From JABWBD01 sp040768665 (lineage in GTDB: Bacteria > Planctomycetota > Planctomycetia > Pirellulales > Thermoguttaceae): a stretch of DNA of 64,000 nt. The notes below the pieces were generated by a model that saw only the letters and a list, made by a program, of their open reading frames with translations, was not told where the DNA came from and did no database searches. Positions 34,650-43,420 of this stretch are shown piece by piece; the stretch's first letter is position 1, and every line of letters starts with the position of its first letter. The position numbers and the translations under genes were made by a program. The stretch spans positions 124,001-188,000 of the forward strand of contig JAXGMN010000027.1 in NCBI GenBank assembly GCA_040768665.1. Reading direction: 5' to 3'.

Positions 34650-35225
34650 ATGTCACGCCGAAACCGACGGGCCGCCGCTCGCCAAGGCTTTACGCTGATG
34701 GAAATGCTGGTCGTTCTGGCAATCCTCGTCTTGTTGGTGGCCATGGTCGCCCCGCGGCTCTTGGGCACCCAGAAGAAGGCAAACATCAGTGCGGCCAAGA
34801 CCCAGATCGGCCTGTTGAAAGGTTCGCTCGAGCGCTATGCGCTGGATATGAGCGGCTTCCCGACGACTGAGCAGGGGCTTGCCGCATTGATCCAGGCGCC
34901 GACTGAAGACGGGACATCCATGGGCATGGGCACCGAGGACGTCTCCGTGGGCATGGACACCGGGACCACGAGCACCGGGTCGTCGAACTGGGCCGGCCCT
35001 TACGTCAACTCGAACGAGTTGCCCAAGGACCCTTGGGGGCGGCCGTACCAGTACGAGTATCCTCCGACGCACGGCACGGGCGAGTATCCCGATATCTGGT
35101 CGTATGGTCCCGACGGGGAGGACGGTACCGAGGACGATATCGTGAGCTGGACCGAGTCGCAGGAGGGTGGCGGAATGGGCGGCGAACTTGAAGACATGCC
35201 GGCGCCTGCGGAGCGTGCCCCGTAA
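34650..35225 (+). CDS. gspG: major pseudopilin GspG, cluster 1
   Basis: 191 residues. The prepilin leader MSRRNRRAAARQG is cleaved before FTLMEMLVVLAILVLLVAM, with Glu at +5. The major pseudopilin signature follows (ALDMSGFPTTEQGLAALIQA, DPWGRPYQYEYP, DIWSYGPDGEDGTEDDI), which includes the calcium-site region. Compared with the cluster 2 copy (147 aa) there is an insertion of about 25 residues before the 'NWAGPYV' segment, rich in Met/Gly/Thr/Ser (TSMGMGTEDVSVGMDTGTTS). A GGAGG-like site (AGGAGGAACG) precedes ATG. It builds the pseudopilus. Confidence 0.95.
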   Translation: MSRRNRRAAARQGFTLMEMLVVLAILVLLVAMVAPRLLGTQKKANISAAKTQIGLLKGSLERYALDMSGFPTTEQGLAALIQAPTEDGTSMGMGTEDVSVGMDTGTTSTGSSNWAGPYVNSNELPKDPWGRPYQYEYPPTHGTGEYPDIWSYGPDGEDGTEDDIVSWTESQEGGGMGGELEDMPAPAERAP

Positions 35226-35279
35226 TTCCGCCGGCATTCCCGCCGCGAGAACCGCAAGAGAATAAGCCGGCCAATAGCC

Positions 35280-35335
35280 GTAGGGTGGATTTCAATCCAC
35301 CCCTTGTATTCCGGGTGGATTAAAATCCACCCTAC
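35280..35335. repeat. palindrome GTAGGGTGGATTTCAATCCACCC ... (family R6)
   Basis: Arms TAGGGTGGATTTCAATCCAC and TTAAAATCCACCCTA are inverted copies, each itself palindromic. It lies in the gspG1-gspH1 spacer. This kind of repeat is widespread in bacterial intergenic DNA. Confidence 0.8.
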
Positions 35336-35385
35336 ATCAAAGTGTATGACTTGCTTTCTTACGGCCCCCGCGGTGGAGCCCACCG

Positions 35386-36018
35386 ATGTCGCGAGCGCGC
35401 GGTTATACCTTGCTTGAGCTGCTCATTGTGGGAGCGCTGATCGCGGTGCTGGTCGGCTTCGCCATGCCCGCGATGCGCCGCCCCCTGGCCAGGAGCCAGT
35501 TGCGCGATGCCGCCGCCGGGCTCCGCATCGCCCTGGCCAAGACCCGGCTGGAAGCGATCGAGTCCGGCACGATCTGGACCTTCCGCTACCAGCCGGGGAC
35601 CGGCCGTTTTGTTATTTCACCGCAGGCGGAACTGACGGAGGAAGATGATTCTGGAATCGGTGCCGGTCTCGCGGGCAACGATGCGATGGAGGCCGCGTCC
35701 GCAGACGAACTGGACAACGGCATCGTTTTTCACGATCCCGAAACCGCGCCCCTCGTCACCCAACCGGACGCGACGGCACTGGCAAGCGACCCTGCTGCGG
35801 CGACGGTGCTGGTGCCGGTCGTCGCGGACGTTTCCCTGGGCGGCCAGGAATGGTCGGAGCCGGTGTTCTTCTACCCGACCGGCCGGACGTCCAGTGCCCG
35901 GTTCCGATTGCTCGGCCAGTACGACGAATTTATCGACGTGACACTGCGCGGCCTGACCGGATCGGCGAAGGTTGGCAAGCTGCAGACGCCGAGGCCGGCG
36001 CAGGGGGTGCTGCAATGA
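35386..36018 (+). CDS. gspH: minor pseudopilin GspH, cluster 1
   Basis: 210 residues. A short leader MSRARG precedes YTLLELLIVGALIAVLVGFA (Glu at +5). The following MRRPLARSQLRDAAAGLRIALAKTRLEAIESG is the usual GspH/FimT helix leading to the beta-domain (IWTFRYQPGTGRFV ... VFFYPTGRTSSARFRLLGQ). The gene's TGA overlaps the ATG of gspI. Minor pseudopilins form the tip or initiation complex. Confidence 0.88.
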   Translation: MSRARGYTLLELLIVGALIAVLVGFAMPAMRRPLARSQLRDAAAGLRIALAKTRLEAIESGTIWTFRYQPGTGRFVISPQAELTEEDDSGIGAGLAGNDAMEAASADELDNGIVFHDPETAPLVTQPDATALASDPAAATVLVPVVADVSLGGQEWSEPVFFYPTGRTSSARFRLLGQYDEFIDVTLRGLTGSAKVGKLQTPRPAQGVLQ

Positions 36019-36491
36019 GCCATGCGTTCGGTCGGATTCCGAGGGACCGTCGCGGCGGTTTCTCGCTCCTCGAGGTCCTCCTGGCGACGACCATTCTGCT
36101 CGGCTGCTCGGTGGCGCTATTCGAATTGGCCGCGATCGGTCGCGAACACGTCCGCTCGGCCGAGGAGCTTTCGCTCGCCCAGCGGCTTTGCGAGTCGAGG
36201 ATCAATGAGATTCTCGCCGGGGCCGAGCGGCCGAAGGAGATCGAAAAAGAGGAGATTTACGAGTATCCCGGCTGGAATCTCTCCGTCCAAGTCGATTCGG
36301 TTACCGCACCAGCGGGCCTCGTCGCCCTGCGGGTGACCGTGTTCCGCGAGGCCGACGAGTACCATCGAGGCAAGCAGTATACGCTGGTCCGCTGGGTTCG
36401 CGATCCCGATGGACAGCGGGCGTCGCCGTCGCCGTCGGATGTGCCGGGCTCGTTTTCTCTCGAGCCGATGGGCGGAGGGATGGAGCCATGA
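36015..36491 (+). CDS. gspI: minor pseudopilin GspI, cluster 1
   Basis: 158 residues from ATG 36015, overlapping the gspH stop (ATGA). The leader MSHAFGRIPRDRRGG precedes FSLLEVLLATTILLGCSVAL with Gly at -1 and Glu at +5. A helix (SLAQRLCESRINEILAGAE) and a beta-domain (WNLSVQVDSVTAPAGLVALRVTV) follow, as in GspI. Its stop overlaps the gspJ start. Confidence 0.88.
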   Translation: MSHAFGRIPRDRRGGFSLLEVLLATTILLGCSVALFELAAIGREHVRSAEELSLAQRLCESRINEILAGAERPKEIEKEEIYEYPGWNLSVQVDSVTAPAGLVALRVTVFREADEYHRGKQYTLVRWVRDPDGQRASPSPSDVPGSFSLEPMGGGMEP

Positions 36492-37711
36492 ACGCCGGTG
36501 CAGCGCCGATCGTAAGTGGCAAGAATCGGCCGGCCGAGAACAATCCCCGCGGGCCGGCCCGTTGGGAAAAGGCCACCGGTCTTGTTTCGGTAAAAGGCTT
36601 CACGTTGCTGGAAGTCCTCCTGACGATGGTGCTCATGGCTACGCTGCTGGCCGGCATGTGGAGCATTTTCAATATCTACAGCCGGTTGTTCGAAACCGGG
36701 CAGATCCAGTCCGAACAGGCCCAGCTCGTGCGGTCGCTTCTGCGACAGATATCCGACGATTTCCGAAGCGCGATCCAGGACACCGCGTCGCGGCCGCCGC
36801 AGACGCCTGCGACGACGCCGCTGCGACGCTTCGGGCTGTTCGGCACTTCCCAGTCGGTGCAATTGGATATCATGCAGGTTGCGGCCCTCGAGCACCGGCT
36901 GGCACGATCAGACGAGTCGGCCTTTTCGGCCGTGGATGTCCCTGACATTGCGCCCTCGGAAGATTCCGGGCCAAGAGCCCCGGAGTTTCGAACGGTCATC
37001 TATTCATTCGAGGAGCGATCCGACGCACTGGAGTCGGGAAACTCCCCGGGAGCAGTCCTTGCGGGCGAGGAGAATTCGGAGTTTCACCGCCCGGGACTCC
37101 TTCGCCGCACGTTGGACTGGGAATTGCCCGGCGGGGAGGCGGACGAACCCTGGAACGATCCGGACCGCAAGTCGGCCATCCCGGACGCCGGTGAAAGCGC
37201 GCAGCCCCAGGACCCGTTGGCGGACAAGTCGCTCGACGAGCTCCTGGCGGACAACGAAGTGATGTATGTTCCCGAGGTGGTGAACATCGCGTTCCGCTAT
37301 TTCGACGGCCGGACGTGGACGACTTCATGGAACAGCATTCAGCGGAAATCGCTGCCGGCGGCGATCGAAGTTCGTCTCGAAGTGGAGCCGCTTGAACAGA
37401 GCAAGCGCGATCCCTTGGCGGGCACAAGCCGGCAGGTCGAGGGCGTCGAGTTCGTCGAAGAGCAGAACCCTTCGGATCTCAATGCGCTGATGGCCGACTC
37501 GGGGGGCGTCACGCATCGCATGGTTGTGCACTTGCCGGTCTCGGCGCTGCAGCGGCCGGCGGAGCAGACCGGCACCGTTACGCAACGGATCAGGGCCGGC
37601 GTGGAGAATCGGGCCGCCCAGAAGCTTGAGGGGCGGCGCCAGCGGTACCGGCTGCGATCCGGTTCCGCGTCGACGCCTCCTGCGGACCAGCACCTGAGGA
37701 ATTCGCGGTGA
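36488..37711 (+). CDS. gspJ: minor pseudopilin GspJ, cluster 1
   Basis: 407 residues, ATG overlapping the gspI stop. An unusually long leader of about 37 residues ends in VSVKG before FTLLEVLLTMVLMATLLAGM. The helix (EQAQLVRSLLRQISDDFRSA) and an extended C-terminal domain with an acidic insert make it about twice the size of enterobacterial GspJ. VPEVVNIAFRYFDGRTWTTSWNS resembles the GspJ beta-domain. Its TGA overlaps the GTG of gspK. Confidence 0.88.
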   Translation: MNAGAAPIVSGKNRPAENNPRGPARWEKATGLVSVKGFTLLEVLLTMVLMATLLAGMWSIFNIYSRLFETGQIQSEQAQLVRSLLRQISDDFRSAIQDTASRPPQTPATTPLRRFGLFGTSQSVQLDIMQVAALEHRLARSDESAFSAVDVPDIAPSEDSGPRAPEFRTVIYSFEERSDALESGNSPGAVLAGEENSEFHRPGLLRRTLDWELPGGEADEPWNDPDRKSAIPDAGESAQPQDPLADKSLDELLADNEVMYVPEVVNIAFRYFDGRTWTTSWNSIQRKSLPAAIEVRLEVEPLEQSKRDPLAGTSRQVEGVEFVEEQNPSDLNALMADSGGVTHRMVVHLPVSALQRPAEQTGTVTQRIRAGVENRAAQKLEGRRQRYRLRSGSASTPPADQHLRNSR

Positions 37712-39318
37712 AAAAGCCCTCCAGCCAAACGCCGCTTGCTTCCGGCCGCCGCGCGCGGCCCGGGGTTCGCCGTGCGCGGCGGGGCATGGTGCTGTTGATC
37801 GTGGTGATCGTGGTAGCCATGTTGAGCCTGTCGGGATTGAGCTACGTCTCGCTGCTTTACACCGAACATAAGGCGGTGCATCTCAGCGGCGATGAGGTCC
37901 AGGCCGACCATCTGGTCGGCTCCGGCGAAGAGATGCTCAAAGCCTTTCTGGAAATGCCTTACGACCAGCAGGAAGAGGCGGGCGGCTGGTACGAAAATGA
38001 GGAGCGATTCTCGGGCGTCCTCGTCTTCGGCAGCGAGCGGTCGGCCTTGCGGGGTCGCTTTACCGTCTTCTCGCCGGTGATCGAAGGCGGCGAGACCGCG
38101 GGAGTCCGCTTCGGCCTCGAGAATGAATCGGCCAGGCTCAACCTCGGCATTCTGCCCCAGTGGGAACAGGAGCACCCGGGGGCCGGCCGCGAAGCGCTGA
38201 TGGGGCTGCCGGGCATGACCGAGTCGGTCGCCGACGCGATCCTCGACTGGGTCGATGCCGATGCCAACAAGCGCGACTATGGGGCCGAGGAGGACTATTA
38301 CGTCGGCCTCGGCGCGCCCTACGCCCCGCGCAACGCCCCGCCGACTTCGCTGGAGGAGCTGCTGCTGGTGCGCGGCGTCGAACGTTCGCGGCTTTTCGGG
38401 CGCGATCCGGTATTCCGTGCCCCAACGGAACAAGAATCGGTTCCGGATCGAGAGTCGCCCCTTGGATCGGCGATCTCAGGAACCGACGTTCCCTGGAAAT
38501 CGCTTCTGACCGTCTATAGCGCCGAGCGAAATACCACGCCGGAGGACAAGCCGCGCATCGACCTGAACGGAACGGATGTCGCCGTCCTCCATCAACAGCT
38601 CTCATTGGTCCTTCCTGCCGACTGGGCAAGGTTCGTGATCGCCTACCGCCAAAACGGGCCGTACAAAGGCCAGGCGGAATCCGGCGGCGACGCCGGTTTC
38701 CAGCTCGATTTGAGTCAGCCCGGCAGGTTTCGCCTACGCAGCCCTTTGGATCTCGTTGGCGTGCGAGTTCGCGTTCCGCGGCCCGGCAACGAGAAGCCGA
38801 TCATCCTGGCCAGCCCCTGGAGCGACGATCCGGGATCGCTCCGCGAGAGCCTGCCGAGCCTGCTCGACCAGTGTACGGTGATCCGCTCTCCGACCATCCT
38901 GGGTCGGGTCAACGTGGACTGGGCGCCGGGGGAGGTGCTGCGCGCCGTGCCGGGGATTGATGATGCGATGGCCGACCGTATCGTCGCTTCTCGCGGCGCG
39001 GGAACCCAGCACGACAGCGCAAGCCGCCGGCACGCCCTCTGGCTTCTGACCGACGGCCTGGTCAGTCTCGACGGGATGCGCGGGTTGCTGCCCTACGTCA
39101 CCGGGGGCGGAGACGTCTACCGGGCCCAAATCGTCGGCTTTTTCGACCATCCGGGGCCCTCCGCCCGCGTCGAGGTCGTGGTCGATGCTACCGTCAGACC
39201 ACCGCGTCAAGTATACTGGAAGGACCTGAAAATGCTGGGCCCCGGCTATCCGCTGGAAACTCTCGGCGGACAGCCGGGCGCCGAGACCCCGTCGGTGTGG
39301 AAACGCGATCAACAATAA
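37708..39318 (+). CDS. gspK: minor pseudopilin GspK, cluster 1
   Basis: 536 residues, GTG start overlapping the gspJ stop. The leader ends RRARRG before MVLLIVVIVVAMLSLSGLSY. It lacks the +5 Glu, as is normal for GspK. The alpha-domain hallmarks are LNLGILPQWEQEHPGAGREALMGLPGM, TESVADAILDWVDADANKRDYGAEEDYY and the second helix-hairpin-helix LGRVNVDWAPGEVLRAVPGI. It is the largest pseudopilin and caps the tip. Confidence 0.92.
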   Translation: MKKPSSQTPLASGRRARPGVRRARRGMVLLIVVIVVAMLSLSGLSYVSLLYTEHKAVHLSGDEVQADHLVGSGEEMLKAFLEMPYDQQEEAGGWYENEERFSGVLVFGSERSALRGRFTVFSPVIEGGETAGVRFGLENESARLNLGILPQWEQEHPGAGREALMGLPGMTESVADAILDWVDADANKRDYGAEEDYYVGLGAPYAPRNAPPTSLEELLLVRGVERSRLFGRDPVFRAPTEQESVPDRESPLGSAISGTDVPWKSLLTVYSAERNTTPEDKPRIDLNGTDVAVLHQQLSLVLPADWARFVIAYRQNGPYKGQAESGGDAGFQLDLSQPGRFRLRSPLDLVGVRVRVPRPGNEKPIILASPWSDDPGSLRESLPSLLDQCTVIRSPTILGRVNVDWAPGEVLRAVPGIDDAMADRIVASRGAGTQHDSASRRHALWLLTDGLVSLDGMRGLLPYVTGGGDVYRAQIVGFFDHPGPSARVEVVVDATVRPPRQVYWKDLKMLGPGYPLETLGGQPGAETPSVWKRDQQ

Positions 39319-39342
39319 ACAGACCTTCCCCCCACCTCTCTC

Positions 39343-40890
39343 ATGCCGCTGCTTGCCGTCGACTGGGACCGCCGCGAAGCCCGTTACGTCCTCGCCTCAC
39401 TTTCGGGCGAGCGGCTCAAGGTCCACGCCGCCGCGGCCGTGCCGCTGGTCGACGTGGTCGAAGGGGGGCACGCTCCGCATCCCGATGTCGGCAACTCGCT
39501 CCGCGCGGCGTTGTCGGACCAGAAGGTTGGGCGCGTGACAACCCTCGTCGGGGTGGACCGCTCCAGCGTGGAGTTGCTTCAGTTCTCGCTCCCGCCGGCT
39601 CAGGACAGTGAATTGCCGGAGATGGTGGCCAATCAGGCGATGCGGGAATCGCCGCAGGTGACCGAAGAGTCGATCCTCGACTTCGTGCCGCTGGACGAAG
39701 TTCCGTCTGCCCCGCGGAACGTTCTGGCGTTCGCCCTTTTACCGAGCCGGCTCGCACAGATCCATGAAACATGCGCGGTTGCGGGCTTCAAGCCGAGTCG
39801 GCTCCTGTTCAGGCCCCTGGCGGCGGCCTCGCTCTTGGCTCGCGTGACCGCTCCTCCGGAGCAGGTCGCGATGGTGGTCAACCGATTGGCCGACGAGGTC
39901 GACTTGACGCTGCTCGTGGAAGGTCGTCCCGCGCTGTTGAGGACGGTGCGGCTGCCCACCGCCGCCAGCGAAGACAAGCTCACCGAGCGGTTGCTGGGCG
40001 AGGTCAACCGCACGGCGGTCGTGGCGATGCAGAACGAGCGCAGCGGCGGAGCGGTCGAGCGGGTTTATATCCTCGGTTCGCCGGCCAAGCGGCGGTGGCT
40101 GGCCGACCGCATCCGCGACGACCTTCTCTTGCCGGTGACCGTGGTCGATCCGTTTGAAGCGGCGGAGATTGCCGACGAATCGGTGCCGGCCGAGTCGGGC
40201 CGTTTTGCGTCGCTGTTGGGAATGCTCCTCGACGAGGCCCAGGGCGGCGCCCACGCGGTCGATTTCCTGCACCCTCGCAAGAGGCCGGAACCGCCCAACT
40301 ACCGGCGACTCGCAACGATCGCGGGCGTGCTCGTCGCGGCGGTGCTGCTGGCGGCCGGGTACTTCATGTATGGCCAGGTCGCCGCGCTCGACGGAGAGAT
40401 CGAAGCCCTCAGTCAGCGGAAGAAGCAACTCGAAGAAACGCTCAAGAAGGCCGGCCAACAGCAGAAGATCGTCGCGGCTTACGAGCAGTGGCGGGCCAAC
40501 GATGTGACCTGGATCGACGAGCTTCGCGAGCTGTCCCAGCGGTTCCCGCCTTCGCGCGACGCCATCGTGCTGCGGATGACGCTCACTCCGGCCCGCGGCA
40601 CGGGCGGATCGGTCGACATGCAGTGCCTTGTGCGGGACCCGACAATCGTGGTCCGCATGGAGCAGGCCATCCGCGATCGTTTCCATCAGATTCGCAGCAA
40701 GCGGGTGCAGCAGCGGGGAAGGGAGAAGGCGTACACCTGGCAGTTCGAAACGTCGATGGACGTCGCCCGCCGGGACAAGGAGGATTATCTCGGCAAGCCT
40801 TTGGAAGAGAAGAAAGAGGCTCCTGTCGTGGCGGGCAAGAATCCGCCGCGCACCGCTCCGGTGAAAGCTCCGTTGCAGGCAAGCCGATGA
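39343..40890 (+). CDS. gspL: type II secretion GspL-like (PilM/PilN-like) assembly protein, cluster 1
   Basis: 515 residues. Residues 1-320 form an actin-like (PilM/GspL cytoplasmic) domain (LLAVDWDRREARYVLASLSG ... VTTLVGVDRSSVELLQFSLP ... VERVYILGSPAKRRWLADRI). One membrane helix at about 324-345 (AGVLVAAVLLAAGYFMYG) is followed by a coiled coil and a periplasmic ferredoxin-like domain. GspL bridges GspE and GspM at the inner membrane. Its TGA overlaps the gspM ATG. Confidence 0.85.
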   Translation: MPLLAVDWDRREARYVLASLSGERLKVHAAAAVPLVDVVEGGHAPHPDVGNSLRAALSDQKVGRVTTLVGVDRSSVELLQFSLPPAQDSELPEMVANQAMRESPQVTEESILDFVPLDEVPSAPRNVLAFALLPSRLAQIHETCAVAGFKPSRLLFRPLAAASLLARVTAPPEQVAMVVNRLADEVDLTLLVEGRPALLRTVRLPTAASEDKLTERLLGEVNRTAVVAMQNERSGGAVERVYILGSPAKRRWLADRIRDDLLLPVTVVDPFEAAEIADESVPAESGRFASLLGMLLDEAQGGAHAVDFLHPRKRPEPPNYRRLATIAGVLVAAVLLAAGYFMYGQVAALDGEIEALSQRKKQLEETLKKAGQQQKIVAAYEQWRANDVTWIDELRELSQRFPPSRDAIVLRMTLTPARGTGGSVDMQCLVRDPTIVVRMEQAIRDRFHQIRSKRVQQRGREKAYTWQFETSMDVARRDKEDYLGKPLEEKKEAPVVAGKNPPRTAPVKAPLQASR

Positions 40891-41780
40891 TCGACAAGTA
40901 TCGCAAACAGATCCTGTACGGTGTGGCGGCCGCGATGTTCCTGTTCTACCTGGGCGACCAGTTCCTTCAAAAGTTTTTGACGGAAGGTCCACTGCAGGAG
41001 CGGCGCAGCAGGATTGCGCAGCTTGAATCGGACATCGAGAAGCGCGAGGGAATGCTGCTCCGCGCTCGGGAAATCGGCAAGCGGCTCGACGTGTTGGAGG
41101 CCCGGTCGTTGCCTTCCGACGTCGAGATCGCCCGTTCGCTGTACCAGGGATGGCTGGTGGAACTGGTCAACTTCGTCGAACTGTCCGCCCCGAACGTCGA
41201 CTCCGGCAACCCGGTCGGCCGGCGCGGGGTGTTCTATACGATTGCGTACTCGCTCCGCGGACGCGGCACGCTCGAGCAGCTCACGCGGTTTCTCTACGTG
41301 TTCTACCGGGCCGGCCATCTCCATCAAATCCGGTCGCTCGCCATCACACCCCTGAAGGGAAGCGGTCAGCTCGACCTGGCGATCTCGATCGAAGCCGTGG
41401 TACTGCCGACCGCCGACCGCAAGTCGCGGCTGACGAGCCTCGCGGCCGATCGCCTGGCCTACGCGAGCCTCAGCGACTATGACGTGATCGTCCGTCGCGA
41501 TCTCTTCGGGACCGGCGGGGCCTCGGAGGCGACCGACTTCGCCTACCTGACAGCGGTGAACTACGTCAACGGCAAGCCGGAGGCATGGTTCGACCTCCGC
41601 ACGGAAGCCAGGCTGTTGAAGCTTTGTGAAGGGGACAGGCTCGAAATCGGCCCGTTCGAAGGGAAGGTCGCCGAGATCGCCGATACGGACGTCGTGCTCG
41701 AGTCGGGCGAGGAGCGATGGCTTCTCACCGTCGGCGAGAACCTCGCGCAGGCGTCGGCGCTGCCGCCGGAGTTGAAGTGA
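40887..41780 (+). CDS. gspM: type II secretion GspM-like (PilO-like) protein, cluster 1
   Basis: 297 residues from ATG 40887, overlapping the gspL stop. An N-terminal helix (ILYGVAAAMFLFYLGDQFL) is followed by a coiled coil (RRSRIAQLESDIEKREGMLL) and a ferredoxin-like domain (FYTIAYSLRGRGTLEQLTRFLYVFYRAGHLHQIRSL), the PilO/GspM pattern. A C-terminal GspC/PilP-like HR domain (YVNGKPEAWFDLRTEARLLKLCEGDRLEIG) seems fused. That would compensate for the missing gspC. Confidence 0.82.
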   Translation: MIDKYRKQILYGVAAAMFLFYLGDQFLQKFLTEGPLQERRSRIAQLESDIEKREGMLLRAREIGKRLDVLEARSLPSDVEIARSLYQGWLVELVNFVELSAPNVDSGNPVGRRGVFYTIAYSLRGRGTLEQLTRFLYVFYRAGHLHQIRSLAITPLKGSGQLDLAISIEAVVLPTADRKSRLTSLAADRLAYASLSDYDVIVRRDLFGTGGASEATDFAYLTAVNYVNGKPEAWFDLRTEARLLKLCEGDRLEIGPFEGKVAEIADTDVVLESGEERWLLTVGENLAQASALPPELK

Positions 41781-41787
41781 GGACGTC

Positions 41788-41855
41788 AGGCGAGCGGCAG
41801 ATGAGAGTTTACCCGCATATCAGCCCGGCTGCTTGGAAGCAGCCGGGCTGATGGG
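41788..41855. repeat. palindromic repeat family R5, left copy
   Basis: AGGCGAGCGGCAGATGAGAG ... ATATCAGCCCGGCTG followed by a hairpin (CAGCCCGGCTGCTTGGAAGCAGCCGGGCTG). It matches the inverted copy at 46280-46347 at 40 of 44 positions outside the hairpin loop. It starts eight bases after gspM and could also terminate transcription of cluster 1. Confidence 0.75.
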
Positions 41856-41918
41856 AACCCTCAGGGGATGCGACCATCTACTGCTCGCCTAAGTCTCTCA
41901 ATCGAGCACTGGCAGCCC

Positions 41919-43382
41919 TCAACGAAGTTCCGAAAACATCTTCAGCAGGGCGTCGACGATTTTGGTCGAGGCTTGGACCTCCACCTTGCTCGTGCCGAGC
42001 CATGTTTCGTAGCCGCCGAGCTCGTGCTGCTCGGGAGTGGGCAGGTAGCCGTAGCCTCCGTTGGCCAGCTCGGTGGTGAACGTGGGCTTGAAGGGACTGC
42101 GGGCTTTCAGTTCCAATCCCGTTTCCGAAAAAGTCTCGAAGGGGATGGCTGCAATTCCGAGGTCTCCCACTCGGATTGCCTGAAGCAGGATGCCGACCGT
42201 CTCCGGCGACTCGTGCTGCTGGATCGCCTTCGCGGCGTACGCCCGCTCGTGAGGCAGCTTGTCGCGGCGCTGCGGCTCGGCCAGCAATTGCTGCGACCGA
42301 GCGAGTTGCTCGGCGGTCGGTTTGCGAATCGCCAGTTCCAGCTCTCGTTGCCGCATCCCCAGCGGCACCCAGTCGTGCCAGGTGAGATTTCGGTACTCGC
42401 GGAAGACGGCCTTGGCGCAGTCGTCGGCCACCAGGCGCATCTGCTCGTACGGTCCTTTCCGGACACGGGGGACCGCGAAGTTGATGTTATTGATGTTGCC
42501 GCTCGTGCCGTTGCTCATCGCGGCGACGAAAGGCGGATCGAGCCGATCGGCCTCGAGCAACTGCTGGATGCGATCGACGAACATGCCGAAGTAGTCGGCG
42601 GAAATGTGCCTGGGGCCGGTGCCGCCGACGTAGTGCAGCGAATAGTTGGCCAGCAGACCCAGCGGGCGGCCATCGGCCGTTTCCAGCGCGAGAAAGGCGA
42701 TCTGCGGATCGACCGGCCCCGCCGGTTTGAGCAGGTTCGGACTGTGTCCGGGGTTCATCTTTGCACGGTCCGGCTCCCCGAACGGGCTGAACAGCTCGGT
42801 GCCCGGCTTCATCAGCCAGCGGCGGTTGAAGACATGGTCGGGAAGATCCACCGTGCCCCAGGCAACCCGCGCAGGGCGAAGATTGTAGATCGCGCAGCGA
42901 ACGGCGTCGGCGATGCGATGCGCCACGAACTGCTGGTATTCGGTGAACTCCTTCTCCGGTTTCAGGGGATTGGGCCACCGGGCGCTGACCGATGAATGGG
43001 TGTGCGTGCCGGCCATGAGCATGTGGTCGGCCGGCAGGCCGGTTGCCTCGTGCGCCTGGCGTTTCGCTTCGTCCAGCACTTCCCGGCTGATGTAGATATT
43101 GTCTGCGATGACCAGCGCAATCCGCGTGGCCCCGTCGTCGAGCACGAAGCACCGGGCATACAGTTCGTCGTGGACGTATTCGGCGGGCGGCGGGGTGCCG
43201 AAATTGCCTACCAGCCCATCGCCGAGCCATGGGGTAATGTTCGCGGCGGCGACTCCGGCGCGAAACTGTCTCGTATCGGCCGAGGGCGCGGCGGCTTCGG
43301 CGAAGCAAGGAGCGGAAAGGAGGCCGAGAAGGCCAAGGGTAAGGAGCCACGGGCGGACAGAGGCAGAAGGAACAGGAGACAT
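41919..43382 (-). CDS. secreted neutral/alkaline ceramidase-like protein
   Basis: 487 residues with a signal peptide (RPWLLTLGLLGLLSAPCFAEA) and a GGAG site before ATG 43382. The N-terminal domain carries family features of neutral/alkaline non-lysosomal ceramidases (FRAGVAAANITPWLGDGLVG, ELYARCFVLDDGATRIALVI, HMLMAGTHTHSSV with the zinc-ligand His pair, LLANYSLHYVGG, SNGTSGNINN). It lacks a separate C-terminal beta domain. Many planctomycete homologues may act on other amides, so the substrate is open. It lies with a sulfatase in a block bounded by inverted R5 repeats. Confidence 0.82.
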   Translation of the reverse strand: MSPVPSASVRPWLLTLGLLGLLSAPCFAEAAAPSADTRQFRAGVAAANITPWLGDGLVGNFGTPPPAEYVHDELYARCFVLDDGATRIALVIADNIYISREVLDEAKRQAHEATGLPADHMLMAGTHTHSSVSARWPNPLKPEKEFTEYQQFVAHRIADAVRCAIYNLRPARVAWGTVDLPDHVFNRRWLMKPGTELFSPFGEPDRAKMNPGHSPNLLKPAGPVDPQIAFLALETADGRPLGLLANYSLHYVGGTGPRHISADYFGMFVDRIQQLLEADRLDPPFVAAMSNGTSGNINNINFAVPRVRKGPYEQMRLVADDCAKAVFREYRNLTWHDWVPLGMRQRELELAIRKPTAEQLARSQQLLAEPQRRDKLPHERAYAAKAIQQHESPETVGILLQAIRVGDLGIAAIPFETFSETGLELKARSPFKPTFTTELANGGYGYLPTPEQHELGGYETWLGTSKVEVQASTKIVDALLKMFSELR

Positions 43383-43420
43383 AATTTCACTCCATCTTAC
43401 GGGGAACGTTGCGAACGCAC

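Noticed and set aside
35850..36014. Longer N-terminus for gspI1
   Set aside because: It would overlap most of the gspH 3' end; ATG 36015 overlaps the gspH stop and gives a normal prepilin leader.
41821..41853. Hairpin after gspM1 as a classical rho-independent terminator
   Set aside because: The stem is strong but no T-run follows, and the sequence recurs at 46.3 kb, so it is annotated as a repeat that might also stop transcription.
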